Notes under the pieces: model-generated
What the model was told of the DNA's origin: nothing
What the model saw: the letters and a program-made list of their open reading frames with translations, nothing else
The model's database searches: none
Program-made: the position numbers and the translations under genes
Assembly (NCBI GenBank): GCA_001799285.1
Contig: MGTD01000007.1
Coordinates: forward strand, 124,001-188,000
DNA length: 64,000 nt
Source: Deltaproteobacteria bacterium RIFOXYD12_FULL_56_24
GTDB taxonomy: Bacteria > Desulfobacterota > Desulfobulbia > Desulfobulbales > Desulfurivibrionaceae
Reading direction: 5' to 3'
Shown here: piece by piece, positions 44,956-53,126 of the stretch
Numbering within the stretch: the first letter of the stretch is position 1
Layout: every line of letters begins with the position of its first letter

Positions 44956-45215
44956 ATTGTGGTAAGCCTAGATCATGATTCCCGGATTGTCAATTGTTAA
45001 GGGAGGGTATTTTTTTGAGCGCCACGCCACCATTGCGAAGGGCGTGGGAGTCAAGGAGTTCGCCCATGCCGGCGGGCAAGGGGGGCCTCCCCTTCTTTGC
45101 AAAAAAACCGCGGCGTTTTTTTGAGAGTTTTTTCTTGTCGATTTTTTTAAAAAGCGAGTAACATGCCACGATCTTTTAACCTAAAGGGCGCATTGGCTGC
45201 CGGAGTTGCAAAGAC
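44956..45215. other. Intergenic region upstream of the response regulator
   Basis: About 260 bases without a reading frame. It holds a GC-rich hairpin, AAGGGG/CCCCTT (about 45087-45103), and an AT-rich stretch with TTGTCG...TAACAT near 45135 that may be a weak promoter for the response regulator gene. Nothing else was recognised. Confidence 0.4.
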
Positions 45216-45608
45216 ATGGCTGAAAAACTGAAAATTCTCATTGCCGAAGACGAAGCGGTAACCAGGCAGCTTTTCCAGATAGCCTTCCAGGATGGGGAAC
45301 TGTTTGAAACCAAGCTGGTCAACGACGGAGAGCAGGCCCTGGTTGCCTTAAAGCAATGGCAGCCGGATATCGTTTTGATGGACATCATGATGCCGCACAT
45401 GAATGGCTTCACCACCCTGCAGACCATCCGGCAGACCCTGCGCGACACGACCACCACGGTGATCATGGCCAGTTCCGTCACTGACAAGCAGGAGATCATG
45501 GCCTGCGCCAAGCTCGGCATCCAGGGTTATGTGCTCAAGCCCTTTCAGACCAAGACCCTGGCCGCCACGGTGGTCGGCTATCACCGCAAGGCCAAAAAAG
45601 CGCAGTAG
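45216..45608 (+). CDS. CheY-like response regulator receiver protein
   Basis: A 130-residue single receiver domain. The acidic pocket is AEDE near residue 10, the phospho-accepting aspartate lies in IVLMDIMMPHMNG near 52, the switch serine in VIMASSV and the lysine in YVLKPFQ. It has no output domain, so it must act by protein-protein contact. GGAG precedes the ATG. It converges on the giant PEP-utilising gene with 14 bases between stops. No cognate kinase is adjacent; two kinases or sensors lie elsewhere in the window. Confidence 0.9.
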   Translation: MAEKLKILIAEDEAVTRQLFQIAFQDGELFETKLVNDGEQALVALKQWQPDIVLMDIMMPHMNGFTTLQTIRQTLRDTTTTVIMASSVTDKQEIMACAKLGIQGYVLKPFQTKTLAATVVGYHRKAKKAQ

Positions 45609-45622
45609 CTTCCCCCCCCTCC

Positions 45623-48600
45623 TTACAGCGGCAGGATCTGCACCTCTTCCCTTACGGGATGAGCGCCCTGCAAAAACAACCCCTTGCGGCCGTCAATACT
45701 GATGGGATCGCCGAAACGGATCTCGCGGTCATTGATCTCGCAGCGCTCTTCCGCCTCGTACACCTTCAGGGCGTTACAGCCCACCACACAGGTTTTTTCC
45801 AGACGGACGGTGACCACCGCCGCGTGGGAGGTCTGACCGCCGCGTGCGGTGAGCAGACCCTCGGCCATGGCGATCTCCTTGATATCCTCAGGCACGGTGT
45901 CCTGGCGGATCAGGATGAGCGGGGTGGCCGGGTCTTCCTCTTTGAGCTGCCTGATATTGGCCGCGGTGAACACGGCGCGCCCGGAGAGGGCGCCGCCGGA
46001 AACCCCGATGCCGTAGCCGAGCAGGGCCTTCTCCAGGTCGGGGCCATCCGCGAAGACCGTGAATTTTTCCCGCTTCTTGATGGTGATCATGTCTCTGGTC
46101 TGGAGGAGAAACAGATCCTTTTCCTCCGCCCCTTCGAAGGTGAACTCGATCTCCTGGGGGTTCCAGCGTTTTTCATAGACCAGCTCCCGGGCAATGGCGA
46201 GCAGCCGCCCATACACCTTGGGGAACCTTATTTCCAGGCTGTTTTCCTCGGGGCGGCCATCCAGCTCCGCCTGTTCCACCGAAATGGGCTGGGTATTGAC
46301 CAGGCCGCTTACGATATCCTCGCCCTGGTCGCCGGTGGCGTAATCGCCCCACAGAGCCACTCGGCTCACCTTGCGGTAGGGATGGGCGGTGAAGAGAACG
46401 CCGCTGCCTGAGGCCGGCCCCAGGTTGCCGTAGACCATGGCCTGAACGATGACCGCCGTGCCCCATGCCTCGGAGACATCCATCAGGCTCCGGTATTCTT
46501 TAGTTTTCTGCGTGTACCACGAGTTGAGCACCAGCTCCACCGCGCCGGTGAGCTGCAGCCATGGGTCGGCGGGGATATCGATCCCCCTTGCGCGGATCTT
46601 CTCCTGGTATTCCAGGGCCAGTTCCCGCATCTGGGCGGCGGAAAAATCCTTTTTCACCGCGATCCCGTAGCGGGTTTTGGCCTCGTCCATCAGACCCTGG
46701 AAGATCTCGCGCTCCATGCCCACGGCCATGGCCCAGGACTGAAGAAAGCGCCGGTAGTTGTCCCAGGCCAGATAGTCGATCTGACAGGAGGCGGGATAGC
46801 CTTTCCCCGAAGATCCGGCAAATCCCTGGCTGATCTCTTCGTTTAGCCCCACGTTGTGGATGGTGGCCATCATCCCCGGCATGGAGATCGCCGCACCGCT
46901 GCGCACGGAAAGGAGCAGGGGGTTGGCCGGGTCGCCGAAGCACCGGCCGGTGTTGTCTTCCAGCTCGGTCAGAGCTTTTCTGATCCGGGCCATGAACTCG
47001 TCGCGGGCCTTGTAAAAATCCTTGATCACCGGCCAGCAGCGGAAGATCTCCGTGGTGATGATAAAGCCGGGGGGCACGGGTTTATGGTCCATGGCCAGCA
47101 CCCGCAGATTGAAGCCTTTGTTGCCGAGGAGGATCAGGTTGTTGGAGCGGTGGTTTTTCTGGTGCAGACTGCTGATGGCCCGGTCGGGGTTATAGGTCAT
47201 CAGCAGATCGAGATCCTCTTCGCTCAGGAGTTTCTTCTGATTTTCCAGGGTCTGGTAGATGCGGGTGATGAAGTTGTCCAGATGCTGGAGGCCGAAGGTG
47301 GTGGCGATCAGATCCCGCATGAAGGTTTCCGAAAGCCTGAGGATGTTGCCGGGCAGGTCGTCTGGTTCCCAGAGGGAGCGATGCTTGGGCAGCAGATAGG
47401 CCTCGCCGATCTTGGGGATGATGATGGAGAGGTTGTTCTCGTGGATGTTGGTGTAATAGGTGTAGATGATGTCTTTCACCCCCTCGGTGAAGCCCCGGAA
47501 GATGTCGAGATACTGGGTATAGGAGAAGCGCTTGATATTGAAGGAGCTGACCAGCAGCGACATGTAGGTTTCCAGCCGTCGGCTGGCGATGCCGTCGATT
47601 TTCAAGGCCCGCAGGTAGAGGCGCAGGCATTTCAGAATGCGGATGAAGGTGGCTCTGGTGATAAAAGAAAGGTTGACGGTCTCGGGCAGCTTTTCCAGAT
47701 AAACATTGGCCAGGTTTTCCAGGCGAAAGGTGAGGCCGAGGGCGTCGAATTTCTTCTCCCGGTAACGACCATAAACCGAGGGGATATCCACGGCGATGTG
47801 GCGTTTGTAGTAGATATCCTCCTTGGCCTCGAATTTCTCCGGGCTCTGGATGGTTTCCTTGAGCTGTTCCAGGGTGTCGAGCAGGGCTTCCAGGCATTGA
47901 AAGGTGTCGCAGATCTCCAGATCGGCCAGCAGCAGGGTCATTTCCGGAAAGCCGGAATTAGCGGCAAGATGAAGTTGGTGGCGGATCTCCTCCACCCCCA
48001 GGTTGTATTTCTGGTGGCAGAGGCGGTACATCTCGATGAGCAGGGTGAAGCGGCGGACCTCCTCGGGCTTTAGCCCCTGCTGGGCGGCCAGCCAGCTGTC
48101 GCGGCGGCGGTCGTCCCAGGTCAGCAGCTCTTCGATGGTTTTGCTGGGGCTGAGGCTCAGCACCCGGAGCATCAGGGTGTGGAGGTCGTCGACAAAGATC
48201 CCTTTGCTCGCCACCTCCCGGAGTACTTCCTCGGGCAGGTAGCCTTCCAGAACGGACTTGTCATTGGTCTGCCAGAAACGAAAGATCGCCTCGATGAAAT
48301 CGACAATCAGGTTGCTCGATTCCACATGGCTCTGCTTGCGTAGAAAATGGATGAGCCGGTCCTGGCGGTGGTGCATCTCGTCCAGCTCGGTGGACACATC
48401 TCGGAGTCGCCCTTCCGCCCCGATTTCGTTGAAAAAAACCGGCATCTGCTTGGCAAACTGCTTGGCCAGATTGTAAATGGGCTCGATGGGGTGGTTCAAA
48501 AGCTGGGTGATGTCGCGCTGGAAGAGATCGGTATCCTTGACGCAGGTGCCCGAGAGCTTGAGATTGATGATCAGGGCGGAAAAAAGGGTGGAGCACCATT

Positions 48601-49945
48601 TGGGCTCCTGCATGATCAGGCTGAGCCAGACCCGGATGTTGTCCAGATGGGCCGGGTTGGTGATCGGCTGCCAGTCATCGTTGAGTCCCTGAAAATTGGC
48701 GTATTGAAAGCCGAAGCGCACCGTTTCAAAGAGGAAGGTTTCCACCAGCCGGCTGTTGCCGCGCTGGAATACCTCGCTGCCTAAAACCTGGATGCATTGC
48801 AGCGAGGTGTGCGGGTATTTTTTAACATTGGCCTTGAGGAGCTGGAGGGTGGTGAGCAGGAAGCGCTCGATCTCCTCAAAGGTCTGCCGGCGGATGAGCT
48901 GGACCAGACCCCGGTTGATTTCGCGCAGGGTTTCCTCGTGGATCAGGGTCAGTCCCGCCGTATCCATGATCCTGAAGAGGAAAAGCAGCTTGCGGTTTTC
49001 GGCAAAACGGTCCACGGTCAGGGATTCGGTGACGATCTCCTCTCCGAGCCGGTCCGGCGCCTCTTTGTAGAGCCGCACCAGGTCCATGTGGTTGGGCAGG
49101 GCAAGCAGCGCGGCCAAAGCGCCAGGGGCGGCCGGAGCAAGCCTGGTGGCGGCGGCCAGATTCTCCTCCAGCTTCTGGTGGGAGATGGCGCCAAACAGGG
49201 CGCCGGCTTGCCAGCCCAGGCAGAGATCGCCGCATTGCTCGGTAAACCAGACGAGCGGATCTTCTTCCTTAAGCCAGTAGTGGTAGTTCAGGACCAGGGC
49301 GCGTTGCAGGAGGCGGGCTGCGCTGGGCTCACAGGAGCAGCCCGGCGCGGCAAGGCAGAGCTCGTGCAGTCTGTTCAGGATCTTGCCCAGGGGATGGTGG
49401 CCTTGGACCAGCAAGAGGAGGGTCTCGTCATCCAGCGCCTGGAGCCGGGCAAAACACTCGGCCAGGGCGTCCTGGTAACGCAGCAGGCTGTCGGCGGTCA
49501 GCAGGGAGGTCTGCTTGTCGAGGTAAGCCAGGAGGGCTTCCATGGCCGCGGCCAGCAACGATTCGTTCTTGCGGGTGTCCTCCACCGCCATCATGAAAAT
49601 TTTGCAGAAAAGCCGGAAAGCCTCGGGCCCTTGCGCATGCCGGAAATAATGGTCGATATTTTTGAGGACAAAGGAGCGGAGCTTGGGCAGGATCATCTTC
49701 CAGTTGCGGAAAGGATGGCTGACCTCATAGAGCAGGGACTCGATGTTCGTGCTTATCCCCTTGTAGCTGTTGACGATCTCCAGAAGCGGGAGCAGCGAGG
49801 CATCGATGGTCACCGAATCGACCGCGGTTTCAAGGAGATTGGCCTTGAGCGCGTCTGATTCCAGTTCCGGCTGGGTATAGTCAGTGGTCATATCGTTGCT
49901 GGCGCCAGGAAGAATTTTGCATCGGGAGTTAAGTTTTACCGGCAT
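45623..49945 (-). CDS. Very large PEP/pyruvate dikinase-like protein
   Basis: A 1440-residue protein. The first roughly 900 residues are helical and unrecognised. From about 935, NLILLGNKGFNLRVL and VPPGFIITTEIF open a pyruvate phosphate dikinase-type ATP-grasp domain, with LLSVRSGAAISMPGMMATIHNVG and MVYGNLGPASGSGVLFTAHP. Near 1370, ARGGQTSHAAVVTV is the phosphohistidine domain with the catalytic histidine. The C-terminal PEP/pyruvate barrel of PPDK and PpsA is missing; the protein ends about 50 residues later. It may phosphorylate another acceptor, like glucan water dikinase or rifampin phosphotransferase. The start could also be the ATG at 49891; neither has a good ribosome site. Confidence 0.75.
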   Translation of the reverse strand: MPVKLNSRCKILPGASNDMTTDYTQPELESDALKANLLETAVDSVTIDASLLPLLEIVNSYKGISTNIESLLYEVSHPFRNWKMILPKLRSFVLKNIDHYFRHAQGPEAFRLFCKIFMMAVEDTRKNESLLAAAMEALLAYLDKQTSLLTADSLLRYQDALAECFARLQALDDETLLLLVQGHHPLGKILNRLHELCLAAPGCSCEPSAARLLQRALVLNYHYWLKEEDPLVWFTEQCGDLCLGWQAGALFGAISHQKLEENLAAATRLAPAAPGALAALLALPNHMDLVRLYKEAPDRLGEEIVTESLTVDRFAENRKLLFLFRIMDTAGLTLIHEETLREINRGLVQLIRRQTFEEIERFLLTTLQLLKANVKKYPHTSLQCIQVLGSEVFQRGNSRLVETFLFETVRFGFQYANFQGLNDDWQPITNPAHLDNIRVWLSLIMQEPKWCSTLFSALIINLKLSGTCVKDTDLFQRDITQLLNHPIEPIYNLAKQFAKQMPVFFNEIGAEGRLRDVSTELDEMHHRQDRLIHFLRKQSHVESSNLIVDFIEAIFRFWQTNDKSVLEGYLPEEVLREVASKGIFVDDLHTLMLRVLSLSPSKTIEELLTWDDRRRDSWLAAQQGLKPEEVRRFTLLIEMYRLCHQKYNLGVEEIRHQLHLAANSGFPEMTLLLADLEICDTFQCLEALLDTLEQLKETIQSPEKFEAKEDIYYKRHIAVDIPSVYGRYREKKFDALGLTFRLENLANVYLEKLPETVNLSFITRATFIRILKCLRLYLRALKIDGIASRRLETYMSLLVSSFNIKRFSYTQYLDIFRGFTEGVKDIIYTYYTNIHENNLSIIIPKIGEAYLLPKHRSLWEPDDLPGNILRLSETFMRDLIATTFGLQHLDNFITRIYQTLENQKKLLSEEDLDLLMTYNPDRAISSLHQKNHRSNNLILLGNKGFNLRVLAMDHKPVPPGFIITTEIFRCWPVIKDFYKARDEFMARIRKALTELEDNTGRCFGDPANPLLLSVRSGAAISMPGMMATIHNVGLNEEISQGFAGSSGKGYPASCQIDYLAWDNYRRFLQSWAMAVGMEREIFQGLMDEAKTRYGIAVKKDFSAAQMRELALEYQEKIRARGIDIPADPWLQLTGAVELVLNSWYTQKTKEYRSLMDVSEAWGTAVIVQAMVYGNLGPASGSGVLFTAHPYRKVSRVALWGDYATGDQGEDIVSGLVNTQPISVEQAELDGRPEENSLEIRFPKVYGRLLAIARELVYEKRWNPQEIEFTFEGAEEKDLFLLQTRDMITIKKREKFTVFADGPDLEKALLGYGIGVSGGALSGRAVFTAANIRQLKEEDPATPLILIRQDTVPEDIKEIAMAEGLLTARGGQTSHAAVVTVRLEKTCVVGCNALKVYEAEERCEINDREIRFGDPISIDGRKGLFLQGAHPVREEVQILPL

Positions 49946-49998
49946 TATACTATAGCCGGCGAGGGGTTGGACAATATTTTCCGGGCAGCTATCTCACA

Positions 49999-50208
49999 GT
50001 AACCAATCACGGGGGGAAGCCCATAAAGGTCAAAACACCACGGAATCACCCTTCGGGTATAAGTTTCGTTTTGAGCAGACAAGCTGCTCAACTCAGCTAA
50101 AAGCGGCCACAGGGTGCCGCAGGTTGCGGCAAGCGGGACGGCGATGCGTACATCAGGCACGTGAGCCGGGCTGATCGCCGCAAGATGTGGTGCCCTGTGG
50201 CCGCTTAC
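49999..50208 (-). mobile_element. IS66-type MITE, 210-bp form, downstream of ligE
   Basis: The ends are GTAACCAATCACGGGG and CCCTGTGGCCGCTTAC. ATCTCACA (49991-49998) and CTCTCACA (50209-50216) flank it, 7 of 8 matching; the ligE stop codon lies within the right-hand copy. It has the full set of modules: ACCCTTCGGGT, GAGCAGACAAGCTGCTC and the internal end copy. Opposite orientation to the 51872 element. Confidence 0.87.
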
Positions 50209-50211
50209 CTC

Positions 50212-51054
50212 TCACAGCCCCAGGTCGTGCCTTATTCGCAGGAATACCGGAAATTTAGGCAAGCCGGAGCGATAGCGGCCGTGGTGCTTGAAGGTGATTG
50301 TCGCCCCGAGCGGCGGCGGATTGCGGCGTTGCTCGGCGGTAAAGCCGGTGCCGATCCGGAACTTGGTTCCGTCCGGCAGTTCGACCAGCAGCGCCCCGAG
50401 TTGCCCTGCGTTCCGGCCCCGGCCGGGGAGGTGTTCGATTACCACCGCCTCGCCATCTTCAAAGGATTTAACCTTGATAATCTCCGGCCTTCGGCCCGCC
50501 AGGTAAAGCGCCGCCGGATCGCGGACGATCAAGCCCTCGCCGCCGAGACCCTCGATGCGCGCCAGCTCGCGCCGCAGCTCGACGCGGTTCTGCACCGGCT
50601 GCTGAGCAATGACAAAGGCATGGGCCGAGGGGTGGGCCGCGAACCAGGCAGAGGCCAGTTCGAGCCGCTGGTGAAAGGGGCCGGGAGCCTGCGGCACATC
50701 GAAGATTCCAAAGCGCAGCCGCAGCCAGCCGGCCGGATCGTCCTGGCGCTGCACCGCCGCCGCAGTGGCTGCAAAGCTGCCGCGCCCGCCCCACAGTTCC
50801 CCCTCCAGGGCAAAGGGCGGGAGATCGGCCACGAACTCCCGCGGCGGTTGAAAGAGGGTGCCGTTTTTCGACCAGAGTTGTTGACCATCCCAGTAACCTC
50901 TTACCCCGTCGAGCTTTTCGCTCATCAGCCAGCCGGAAATCGTGCGCCCGCCGTCGTCCACCTGCGGCAGCATCGGCTCCGCGGGTCCGGCCCAGGCCGC
51001 CACGTTCAGGCCGAGACCCAGCAGCAGGAGAAGCAGGGTTTGCAACCGTTTCAT
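50212..51054 (-). CDS. Secreted ATP-dependent DNA ligase (LigE-type)
   Basis: A 280-residue minimal ATP-dependent ligase. A signal peptide (MKRLQTLLLLLLGLGLNVAAWA) suggests a periplasmic location. The nucleotidyl-binding lysine lies in SEKLDGVRGYWDG; further motifs are ALEGELWGGRG, LRFGIFDVPQ, GGEGLIVRDP and PEIIKVKSFEDGEAVVIEH, then an OB-fold end. Such ligases (Lig E/B types) seal nicks with ATP and may act during DNA uptake or in biofilm DNA. The ATG at 51054 has CGGAG upstream; the ORF-track extension into 51105 is not needed. Its stop lies in the target duplication of a MITE. Confidence 0.85.
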   Translation of the reverse strand: MKRLQTLLLLLLGLGLNVAAWAGPAEPMLPQVDDGGRTISGWLMSEKLDGVRGYWDGQQLWSKNGTLFQPPREFVADLPPFALEGELWGGRGSFAATAAAVQRQDDPAGWLRLRFGIFDVPQAPGPFHQRLELASAWFAAHPSAHAFVIAQQPVQNRVELRRELARIEGLGGEGLIVRDPAALYLAGRRPEIIKVKSFEDGEAVVIEHLPGRGRNAGQLGALLVELPDGTKFRIGTGFTAEQRRNPPPLGATITFKHHGRYRSGLPKFPVFLRIRHDLGL

Positions 51055-51070
51055 TTTGTCAGCTCCGCTG

Positions 51071-51300
51071 CTACTCGTTACAGGAAAACAGGGTCGCCCT
51101 TTCATTCCGGAAAGAGGCGGTCTTGGGTCTGCCTTTGAAGATGATCTCGCCGCTGGTGGGCGGAATGATTCCCTCGATCACCTCTATAGCCGATGGCGGC
51201 TCATTCAACTCTTTGTAGAGTTGTTTGCCAACCAATTCGCGAAAGGCTGGAAGACCGGCAGGCCGCGAAACAGAGGATATGGATGAGGTATATTCTCATA
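51071..51300 (-). pseudogene. Open stretch resembling a gene fragment, upstream of ligE
   Basis: One minus-strand frame is open for about 75 codons and reads like real protein: LPAFRELVGKQLYKELNEPPSAIEVIEGIIPPTSGEIIFKGRPKTASFRNE, ending at a TAG (51071). No ATG is present and an in-frame stop precedes it, so it looks like the remnant of a truncated gene. I do not recognise the family. Confidence 0.35.
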
Positions 51301-51355
51301 TTAGGTCCCCAAGGCGAATGGCAAGCGGTGCCTGCGTACTTGAAAATGGTGCCAC

Positions 51356-51847
51356 TCAGCCCAAAGTGCCGAGCACCTTTTTCACCACCTTGCCGTCCGC
51401 GCTCTTGCCGAAATGCTTCATGATCGGGCCCATGGCTTGCATGGCGTTCTTGAACTGGGAGAGGTCGACGTTTTCTTTGGCCCATGCGGTGATCTCCTCT
51501 TCCGTGGCCATCTTTGGCAGGTAGGATTCGAGGATTTCCAGGTAATCGGAGGTGGTCTCTTTTTTGTACTCCAGGGTTTGCCTTTCCGACTTGCACAACC
51601 CCATGATCAGGCTGAGGATGTCGTCGTCGGTGATCTCGTCATCCCGCTTGGCTCTGGTACTTTTCTTGCCGCTCTCCAGGGTGATGGGCATGGTGATCTT
51701 GGTGGGGAATTCACTGATGATGATGCGCAACGCGCCCTTCACTGTCTCGTTTTTGCTCAACATGGCGGCCTTGAGGTCGCTTTTCAGTTTGGCCAGCAGG
51801 CTCAGGCCCGCAGCCGCGTTCCAGCCGTATGTCGTTTCGGTGCTCAT
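51356..51847 (-). CDS. GatB/YqeY domain protein
   Basis: A 163-residue protein of the YqeY family, related to the tail domain of amidotransferase subunit GatB. SLLAKLKSDLKAAMLSKNETVKGALRIIISE opens the helical domain and AWAKENVDLSQFKNAMQAMGPIMKHFGKSADGKVVKKVL is the typical ending. It may bind tRNA, but the function is not settled. The start is ATG at 51847 (AAGGGA upstream); the longer ORF-track frame runs into the adjacent MITE. That element begins only 25 bases upstream and probably separates the gene from its older promoter. Confidence 0.88.
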   Translation of the reverse strand: MSTETTYGWNAAAGLSLLAKLKSDLKAAMLSKNETVKGALRIIISEFPTKITMPITLESGKKSTRAKRDDEITDDDILSLIMGLCKSERQTLEYKKETTSDYLEILESYLPKMATEEEITAWAKENVDLSQFKNAMQAMGPIMKHFGKSADGKVVKKVLGTLG

Positions 51848-51871
51848 GGTTTTTTCCCTTGTTGGTTGATG

Positions 51872-52107
51872 GTAAGCGGTCACAGGGCACCACATGTTGT
51901 CGGCACTTCTGCCGACGATTGACAGCGGCGATCGGTCCGGCTCACGTACAAAAGTACGCATCGCCGTCCCGCTTGCCGCAACCTGCACCACCCTGTGACC
52001 GCTTTTAGCTGAGTTGAGCAGCTTGTCTGCTCAATACGAAACTTATACCCGAAGGGTGATTCCGTGGTTATTTGACTTCCGGTGCACTTCCTTCCGTGAT
52101 CGGTTAC
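51872..52107 (+). mobile_element. IS66-type MITE, 236-bp full form
   Basis: The left end is GTAAGCGGTCACAGGG and the right end TTCCGTGATCGGTTAC. GGTTGATG occurs exactly on both sides (51864-51871 and 52108-52115). It contains a TCGGCacttcTGCCGA hairpin, the GTACAAAAGTAC core, the internal end copy CCCTGTGACCGC, GAGCAGCTTGTCTGCTC and ACCCGAAGGGT. This is the clearest full-length copy. Confidence 0.92.
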
Positions 52108-52121
52108 GGTTGATGGTGGCT

Positions 52122-52328
52122 TCAGCGGAAGGTCTTCAGCAGGATGATGCCAAGCAGCAGGAGCAGGGGCCCGTTGGCGATATAGACCACGTAGACGATG
52201 GGGTAGCGGGAGCCGAGCATTTCCTTAAGCCGGGTCCGGTGGCAAAGCCCGGGGAGCCAGAAGGCCACGGAAACGGCAAGCCCGGCAATGGCGAGGAGCC
52301 AGCCGATGGTGGCGAAAACGGTGTGCAT
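52122..52328 (-). CDS. Small membrane protein, unknown
   Basis: A 68-residue protein with two membrane helices (VFATIGWLLAIAGLAVSVAFWLPGL and YPIVYVVYIANGPLLLLLGIILL) joined by a basic loop. GGGAGC lies before the ATG. It follows the next gene upstream by 15 bases and is probably in one transcript with it and rubredoxin. No family was recognised. Confidence 0.6.
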   Translation of the reverse strand: MHTVFATIGWLLAIAGLAVSVAFWLPGLCHRTRLKEMLGSRYPIVYVVYIANGPLLLLLGIILLKTFR

Positions 52329-52343
52329 GGTGAGCTCCCAGGG

Positions 52344-52559
52344 CTATTCGGCTTCAATTTCGGCGAGGCGGTTGGCGATGAGGCTCAGGCAACCGGCAGC
52401 CCGCGTCACGCCTTGCTCGTTGCCTTTCTGTTCATAGTACATCTGGCTGAGTTCCAGGGATTCCTGGGCCAGCCGCAGGTTTTTGCGCTGCGCCATGGGC
52501 GGGTCAGTTCGCCAGAGGGCGATGGCCTCTTTTGCTTGGTCTTCGTTGTTGATATGCAT
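52344..52559 (-). CDS. Small soluble protein, unknown
   Basis: A 71-residue, largely helical, acidic protein: EDQAKEAIALWRTDPPMAQRKNLRLAQESLELSQMYYEQKGNEQGVTRAAGCLSLIANRLAEIE. It has the look of a short tetratricopeptide-like pair of helices. GGGGC precedes the ATG. It is a neighbour of a small membrane protein; the two may interact. The function is unknown. Confidence 0.55.
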   Translation of the reverse strand: MHINNEDQAKEAIALWRTDPPMAQRKNLRLAQESLELSQMYYEQKGNEQGVTRAAGCLSLIANRLAEIEAE

Positions 52560-52665
52560 GATGCCCCGTATTGTACAGCCTTTTGGGGTTTGCGGAAATC
52601 GTAAAAAACGCGGGTCCGCCTGTGGGCGGTCAACCGCCGGGAGAAAGGGAAAAGAGGAAAAGATT

Positions 52666-52682
52666 CCCCTGAAAATCAGGGG
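52666..52682 (-). terminator. Hairpin downstream of rubredoxin
   Basis: CCCCTGA/TCAGGGG stem with a 3-base loop. On the minus strand it is followed by AATCTTTTCC, a weak terminator after the rubredoxin stop. Confidence 0.5.
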
Positions 52683-52703
52683 AGGGAGGTTTCCGGGCGG
52701 GGT

Positions 52704-52859
52704 TTATACCTGATAAAAATTTTCCTTCTCCGCCCCGCATTTGGGACAGACCCAGTCATCGGGCAGATCGACAAAGGCGGTACCCGTCTCGACGCCGTGT
52801 TCGTAATCACCTTCCGCCGGGTCGTAGACATAACCGCAAGGGCATTCATATTTGTCCAT
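52704..52859 (-). CDS. Rubredoxin
   Basis: A 51-residue protein with two CxxCG knuckles: [11 protein letters not shown] and [15 protein letters not shown], the four cysteines that hold a single iron. YECPCGYV has only two residues between cysteines plus G, slightly different from the usual YxCxxCGYxYDP. It carries electrons in oxygen detoxification or redox chains of anaerobes. The start is ATG at 52859 with AAAAGGAGAGC upstream; the longer ORF extends into the repeat. Peroxiredoxin and hemerythrin genes are elsewhere in the window. Confidence 0.9.
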   Translation of the reverse strand: MDKYECPCGYVYDPAEGDYEHGVETGTAFVDLPDDWVCPKCGAEKENFYQV

Positions 52860-52887
52860 TATCGCTCTCCTTTTTAAGGTTGCTGAT

Positions 52888-53000
52888 AAAGCTGAGTTGA
52901 GCAGCTTGCCTGCTCTTACGAAACTTATACCCCCTGTGGGTGCAAAGCTGAGTTGAGCAGCTTGCCTGCTCTTACGAAACTTATGCCCTTTGGGTATAAA
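52888..53000. repeat. Tandem pair of solo MITE central hairpins
   Basis: Two adjacent units of 56-57 bp (52888-52943 and 52944-53000), each reading AAAGCTGAGTTGAGCAGCTTGC...CTGCTCTTACGAAACTTAT and then a C/G-rich mini-hairpin. They equal the central module of the full elements. They lie just upstream of rubredoxin. Confidence 0.8.
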
Positions 53001-53126
53001 ATTTACTATAAGAAGTCCTGGTGGAAAATCCAGGGGAAAAAAACGGCGGGAATTTTCCCTCGGTTCAAGATGTTGGGGGATGAGGAGCAATCCGGCCGGG
53101 GGCCATCGGGCAGGGCTGGTTTTTCC

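Noticed and set aside
45659-46411. 250-residue plus-strand ORF
   Set aside because: Antisense shadow of the giant PEP-utilising gene, which has clear catalytic motifs on the other strand.
51848-51991. N-terminal extension of the yqeY ORF
   Set aside because: It lies in the adjacent MITE, where the same meaningless peptide ([26 protein letters not shown]) recurs at other copies.
52888-53000. Tandem repeat considered as a minimal CRISPR array
   Set aside because: The two units are directly adjacent without spacers and match MITE central modules found elsewhere.
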